This document shows positions 59,659 through 64,000 of a stretch of DNA of 64,000 bases, in pieces. Numbering within the stretch: position 1 is the first letter of the stretch; each line of letters begins with the position of its first letter. The translations under genes and the position numbers were made by a program. Source of the DNA: Collybiopsis luxurians FD-317 M1 (taxonomy: Eukaryota; Basidiomycota; Agaricomycetes; Agaricales; Omphalotaceae); the NCBI GenBank assembly GCA_000827265.1, contig KN834763.1:248001-312000 (forward strand), read 5' to 3'. The notes below the pieces were generated by a model that was not told the origin of the DNA, did not search any database, and saw only the letters and a list, made by a program, of their open reading frames with translations.

Positions 59659-60333
59659 TCAATCCAGAGTTGTTCCATACACCCTCTCGAGTTCCACTTC
59701 CCACTGAGCTAGTTTGGATAACTTTTCCAGTTGATTCTGCTGTAGAACTTCACCCTTGTTCTTACGAGCTTGTAATATTTGACCTTTCACCTTACGCTCC
59801 AATTTTTTTCTATCCTTTGCGAACCTTTGCTCTTCCATTGCTGCCTTCTCGTCAAAAATATCTGGTTTTGCTTCGCCTTCTGTCCAAATCAAACCAACTC
59901 CCGCTGCCCTCCGTTTCTCATTCTTCTCCGTTCCACTTATTCGATCCCGCCATTTCGCCCCATACAGTGCCCTACACTCTTCCTCTGTCCGATATCTCAA
60001 AATATCATAATGGCTGTTTCGAGTACACGCTTCGTCACGTTCCGTATGATTCTTTCCTGCGATAATGATTTTACCGCCTTGGTCTTCAAACCAGCGCAAA
60101 TGGGGGCGGACCGTGTTGAGTTGTTGGTGGTGCACATAAATTGTTAAACGATCGATGCTGACTCTGGGGACGAGATACGCCAGAGCTTCACTGTCGATGC
60201 CTGCGGCAGGACCCATGATAAATTGGTGCCCCAAGGAGATGGCTCTATCGATGCGCCCTTGATAGTGCATTTGAAAGTAGAGGGAGCCTGCAGTTTCTAG
60301 TGGGCCAGAAATGAATGTGATTTTGAGAGGCAT
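59659..60333 (-). CDS. Rossmann-like (SLOG/deoxyribosyltransferase-like) hypothetical protein
   Basis: A single-exon 224-aa protein starting MPLKITFISGPLETAGSLYF. The first 120 residues alternate strand and helix with small-residue turns: ISLGHQFIMGPAAGIDSEAL, DRLTIYVHH and QGGKIIIAGKNHTERDEACT. This resembles nucleotide-handling SLOG or nucleoside 2-deoxyribosyltransferase-like folds; that is my reading of the pattern, not a proven match. The C-terminal part is charged and helical (EKAAMEEQRFAKDRKKLERK, then VKGQILQARKNKGEV), perhaps a coiled coil. The first in-frame ATG is at 60331-60333. It lies on the same strand as TAF10. Function unknown. Confidence 0.65.
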   Translation of the reverse strand: MPLKITFISGPLETAGSLYFQMHYQGRIDRAISLGHQFIMGPAAGIDSEALAYLVPRVSIDRLTIYVHHQQLNTVRPHLRWFEDQGGKIIIAGKNHTERDEACTRNSHYDILRYRTEEECRALYGAKWRDRISGTEKNEKRRAAGVGLIWTEGEAKPDIFDEKAAMEEQRFAKDRKKLERKVKGQILQARKNKGEVLQQNQLEKLSKLAQWEVELERVYGTTLD

Positions 60334-61141
60334 TGTACAAGTTACATTTTCACTGGAGAATACCACATACTTATAGCAGTATTTGACAGAGCATGACTCC
60401 TCAAATACTCGGAACCTATGAAATAATCTGTTGTGCGTAATCGAGGATTAATTTCAACACCAATTTTCACCTCATCAAAGAGGGCACTGGTTATCATTTC
60501 CAAGGCAAGATACAATCAAATCACATGAGCGGTACATGGTCCTACCCATATTTGGTATTATCAAATTCATTCATTTCACATTCACGGCGCAGCAGGATCT
60601 CATGGATTTTGTGCCTATCGTACTTTGCCAACACATCCACCACTTGCCGTAGACTCAAGGTCATTTAGCAGGCGTAAGTCCGTACTGCAAAGCCTCTCTT
60701 TCCATTGCGTCACGTCTTACAATGTGGCTCAACCTGGAGAGAATCTGCCTTGGAAGGAACCAACAGTCTTCTTCAGATAATGCGATCCCTTAGTCAATTT
60801 TCCGTCTAAAGTCACGATTACCTCGATATCCGGATATGTGCCCTTGCAAGACTTGATTCTCATTCCCACCTGCTCTCTTCTTCTCCCCTGTCATCACCTT
60901 CTCTCCTTAACCTCGATCAGAATATCGCTCGCTAACCTTCAGCGTGTTGAGAATACGGCCCAACGATATGCCGCTGCAAGAGTTCTTGAGTCTTCTGCGT
61001 CCTAGACATAGACAACGAGGATCACCAGAAGCAGACTCAAGTCCACGGTATGGGGCAGGACGGGTGCGTACAAATATACCTAAGAAATGAGGAGAAGCGT
61101 GATATAATCTTTTGATACTGTTGTCTAGAGATCTATGATAA
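60334..61141. other. Intergenic region, no gene seen
   Basis: About 0.8 kb between two minus-strand genes. It should hold the promoter of the SLOG-like gene and the terminator of the MFS gene. Only short frames are present. Confidence 0.5.
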
Positions 61142-62960
61142 TTATAGATATTGATGAATCTCAGGCGTGGGCAAGATTCTCCTCCAGCGTTCGCCCCAAA
61201 TCATCAAAGCGAGAATTGGGAACCAGAAGAACCATAGCATGAGAGCAAACGTCATCCAAGCCAAGTCATAGCCGACTTTCTCCCCGTATGGCAGGGCAAA
61301 GAAAGCCAAACAGAAGGACAGACCGCGCGACAGATTCATCAAAACCCCTGTCTCCGCCGTCTGGGGTTTGTAGCAGTCGGCGACGTATGCATAAAGACAG
61401 GTTGATGCCATTTGAAGGCCGTACGCGCCTGCAGAGAACATTAAGTATATCAACAGAGGAGCCACCGAGCCTTGAAGCTGCTTACTCATGGCAACTCCCA
61501 CAAGGGGGATGACATAGTTCATTCGCCGTTCAACGCAGACCCCAAACACGATGACTCCAACCGGCATCATGAACGCCGCGATGGTGGTGAGGTATAGCCT
61601 ATGCTCCGGTTTCGGAACTCCATCGTGGCGTTTGGCCAGGATGTATAGGAGATGGTCGGACAATTTTCCTGCCGTAATCTCTCCCAGCAAACTTCCAATG
61701 AACAGAGAAACTCCGAGACATACCCCGATGGCGCCTGTCTTCAAGTGGTATATAGATGTGTATATCGATGACATGGTGAGTGCGGGAAGGATATTCGCAA
61801 ATGTCCAGCACCAGGTATACCACCACACGGGCAGGATAACCGACGGGTATCTCAGCATACGGAAGCTGTAGAAGAATTCGGCGAGCTGGAGCCGGCGGCC
61901 TGGAATCATGCTGCCGCGGGGATCGAAAAGCATTTCCCAGTAGCTCCTCTCCTTCCGTTGCTCGCTGAGAAACTTGGGGTCCCTAGAAAAGAGAGTCTCT
62001 GGAAATCCAAATATTGCCCCGAGCAGAGAGCACGCGGTAATGATGGAGGGCAGCCAGAAGTCCCATCTCCAACTGGCGTGCTGCGACAGGAATCCTCCGC
62101 CTGGGTAATGTCAGTTCTTTGCAGTGTTAATGGGTGAGCTAAAGACTAACAAATGGCAGCGATGTGAGCTCCGTTTGTAACGAAGATAGTGTAGACACCA
62201 GTCTTCTCCCCACGTTCGTGGAGGAAAAACATGTCACTGACGCACGCGGTCCCAACGGACATCATGCCCCCGAAGCCGATGCCGTTGAGAGCACGGGTTC
62301 CGAGGAGCGCCGAATACGTGGACGACTTTGCCGATCCGATGTTGCCCAGGACTGCGAGTAGTTGACACACAAGGGTAACAGGCCGTCTTCCATATACGTT
62401 CGTCAACGGTCCAAATATGAACGGCTTCGATGGGTTAGCGTACTGCTGCGCACTAAGAAGTAAGAAGATCAAGGTGGCTTACAGAAACACCCCCCATGAT
62501 GATGGATACGGTGGTAGAATATGAGATGACCGTGGTCGTCTTGTGGAAGTCTTTGGCAAGCGTGACAAGGCTCGGGTTGACGACTGCCGCGTTGAAAGGG
62601 CCGAGGAAGGCCATGAAGGAAACCTGACGCTTGGTCAGTCACAATACACAAGCCTTGAATGTCTCTCACCTGCAAAAGCACAGCCCATTTCCTCGAGGGA
62701 GACCAATTCTGTCTCGGTTGTCAATTTTACAATATTGACGAGAAGAGCAGGAGAACACCTACCAGAGGGTCATCTTGCCATTGGCTTGGTTGAGGGATAA
62801 GGGGAAGCCCATGAGGGTCTCGTTTGGCACAGTCTGCATCTTCTTCCAGACTGAGGCTGATGTTTTCCTTCTGCTGAGCGTCGTTCGTGCCGCCTTCAGT
62901 ATCACCGGGTAGCTCCTCAGCTTGGTCGAGTGTGGCGGGCGCCGTTTGATGTGCTCTCAT
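61142..62960 (-). CDS. Major facilitator superfamily transporter (DHA-like)
   Basis: A plasma-membrane transporter of the drug:H+ antiporter-like MFS group. The first exon gives a hydrophilic N-terminus (MRAHQTAPATLDQAEELPGD) with the lead-in WQDDPLNWSPSRKWAVLLQV. Helices follow with SFMAFLGPFNAAVVNPSL, and the loop 2-3 motif is FGPLTNVYGRRPVTLV, a variant of motif A. Then come TRALNGIGFGGMMSVGTACV, WRWDFWLPSIITACSLLGAI, a central loop (LFDPRGSMIPGRRLQ) and the second six-helix half with CLGVSLFIGSLLGEITAGKL and SAGAYGLQMASTCLYAYVAD. It ends EIHQYL. About five introns are needed. It is divergent from an FAD monooxygenase, so the substrate may be an aromatic or secondary metabolite; this is inference. 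Confidence 0.88.
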
Positions 62961-63279
62961 GATGAAAGATATGAACAGTGTGGTTCACGCGCTGTTGTAT
63001 GCCTACTCAGTAGTCATAATTTGGTGCTACTTTAATAGGGTCGATAGTGTTCACGATGCATGGGTAGAGTAGCACTCAGTCAGAAGACTTTATCTATAAG
63101 GTTCATGCGAGTTACATTGGTTGTGAGGAAGGCAAGTCATCAATGAAAAGATACTTATTATAAATACACATGCAGCTTGTCCCCGGGCACCATAAGTTCA
63201 CACCATTGTCGACCTCACTGTGCTTTTGGTCTCATTTACTTCGTTCAACTTCACCGGGAATCCACACATATAGCTCGAA
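62961..63279. promoter_or_regulatory. Divergent promoter of the MFS and monooxygenase genes
   Basis: About 320 bp between the two start codons. TATAAATA near 63160 on the plus strand sits about 120 bp before the monooxygenase ATG and could be its TATA element. No known operator is recognised. Confidence 0.5.
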
Positions 63280-64000
63280 ATGGTTCGTGATACAAAATAT
63301 GATACCAGAAATCCATTTTGACGTCTTTGGTAGCATATTATAGTAATTGGAAGCGGGCTCGCTGGCTTGACAGCGGCAATCTCTCTCGCAAAGTCCGGAC
63401 ATCGCGTGCAAGTTCTGGAGAGTGCACCGAAGATAACTTACATCGGAGCTGGTAGGAGCTGCGAATCTCATGCTTGCTCTTGACCTTGGATACTGAGTCA
63501 AGAACACTAGGCATTCAAGTGTCGCCGAACTCATCTCGCATCCTACGCCACCTGGGTGTCGACAAGTTCATAGAGCAATACTGCACCGAGCCGGTGGACC
63601 ATCGTATGTTACGATGGCAGGATGGAAAGATGCTAGTTCAGTGCCCTCTCAAGGAGCCAGCTAGAAAGGAATACGGATCGCCATATTGGTATGTGGATTG
63701 ATATTACTTCGTTGTCGTCAAAAATGCTGATCCCAATACCACGAAGGCACATTCATCGCGCAGACCTTCACCGTGGCCTTCTTGAGTGCGCTGAGTCCCT
63801 AGGGGTCGAGAGCTTCTTTGATTGCAGAGTCGTCGATGCAGACCCAGCTTTGCCGTCAGTGACTACGAAAGATGGGAAGCAGTGGACAGCGGACCTCATC
63901 ATTGCATCTGACGGTGAGCCTTCGGCGATGTGCCTGTTGGAGGGTATGGCTACTGATTACTTTCTCTGAAACCGTGCGCCAGGGCTGCACTCGACATGTA
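63280..64000 (+). CDS. FAD-dependent monooxygenase (salicylate hydroxylase-like), 5' part
   Basis: The N-terminal part of a group A flavoprotein monooxygenase, cut by the window end. The dinucleotide fold is LIGSGLAGLTAAISLAKSGH, followed by VQVLESAPKITYIGAGIQVS and PNSSRILRHLGVDKFIEQYC. Next is YWHIHRADLHRGLLECAESL, and the DG motif appears as LIIASDGLHS across the last intron. Relatives hydroxylate aromatic acids such as salicylate with NAD(P)H. The start is uncertain. I use ATG at 63280 with a 7-nt first exon (ATGGTTC), a 57-nt intron and exon 2 at 63344, giving MVLIGSGLAGL. Translation of the intron gives FDV just before this point, which tempts a different start, but joining it would need a 14-nt intron. 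Confidence 0.82.

Noticed and set aside
63300..63345. A start at ATGATACCAGAA joined to the FAD fold by a 14-nt intron
   Set aside because: FDV before VIGSG is attractive, but a 14-nt intron is far below any workable size; a 57-nt intron from 63287 works.
1..64000. tRNA genes, CRISPR arrays and intact transposons
   Set aside because: No B-box-like tRNA core with a matching cloverleaf, no regularly spaced repeats and no transposase or reverse transcriptase motifs were found. CRISPR is not expected in a fungal nuclear genome.

Overview
The window is a piece of a filamentous basidiomycete genome, most likely a mushroom-forming agaricomycete. Genes are packed on both strands and are split by many introns of about 50-60 nt with GT-AG ends. 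Internal exons are often tiny. The protein types fit this origin: a fungal Zn2Cys6 regulator, an S53 sedolisin, MATA-type HMG, MYND and IML1/DEPDC5. There is no sign of prokaryotic, viral or organellar DNA. No tRNA, rRNA or intact transposon was recognised. Coordinates are from splice models made by eye: each exon junction was chosen to keep frame and family motifs.

Layout. 1-5543: the 3' exon of NOP16 and a Zn2Cys6 transcription factor. 5544-10669: a gene-poor 5.1 kb. 10670-13129: a secreted S53 protease. 13130-13791: an intergenic gap with a 140-bp hairpin-like inverted repeat. 13792-21836: IML1, a membrane-anchored aspartic protease and, divergently, the Rab GTPase YPT1. 21837-24214: gene-poor. 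24215-27119: a divergent pair, cyclin L and an RS-rich protein. 27120-30525: gene-poor. 30526-33672: a small unrecognised basic protein and the vitamin B6 enzyme SNZ1/PdxS. 34880-41035: a MYND protein, PRP45/SKIP and SRP101. 41829-46317: an HMG-box regulator, a Ser/Thr-rich single-pass protein and glyoxalase II. 46557-53234: SFT2, an unrecognised gene ending 4 nt before it, and the P-body scaffold EDC4. 53686-60333: a secreted amidohydrolase, a CYS3-like bZIP factor, glucose-6-phosphate isomerase, TAF10 and a Rossmann-like protein. 61142-64000: an MFS transporter divergent from an FAD monooxygenase that runs off the end.

Most genes are unrelated housekeeping genes. Three kinds of arrangement stand out. 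First, many pairs are divergent with very short shared promoters (61-235 bp). Second, two same-strand pairs have almost no space between them: the unknown gene and SFT2 (4 nt), and the aspartic protease and IML1 (66 nt); these are candidates for joint transcripts. Third, the MFS/monooxygenase pair looks like a small catabolic or secondary-metabolism unit. Splicing is also notable: a GC-AG intron, internal exons of 6 and 13 nt, and one SNZ1 intron with no visible AG acceptor.
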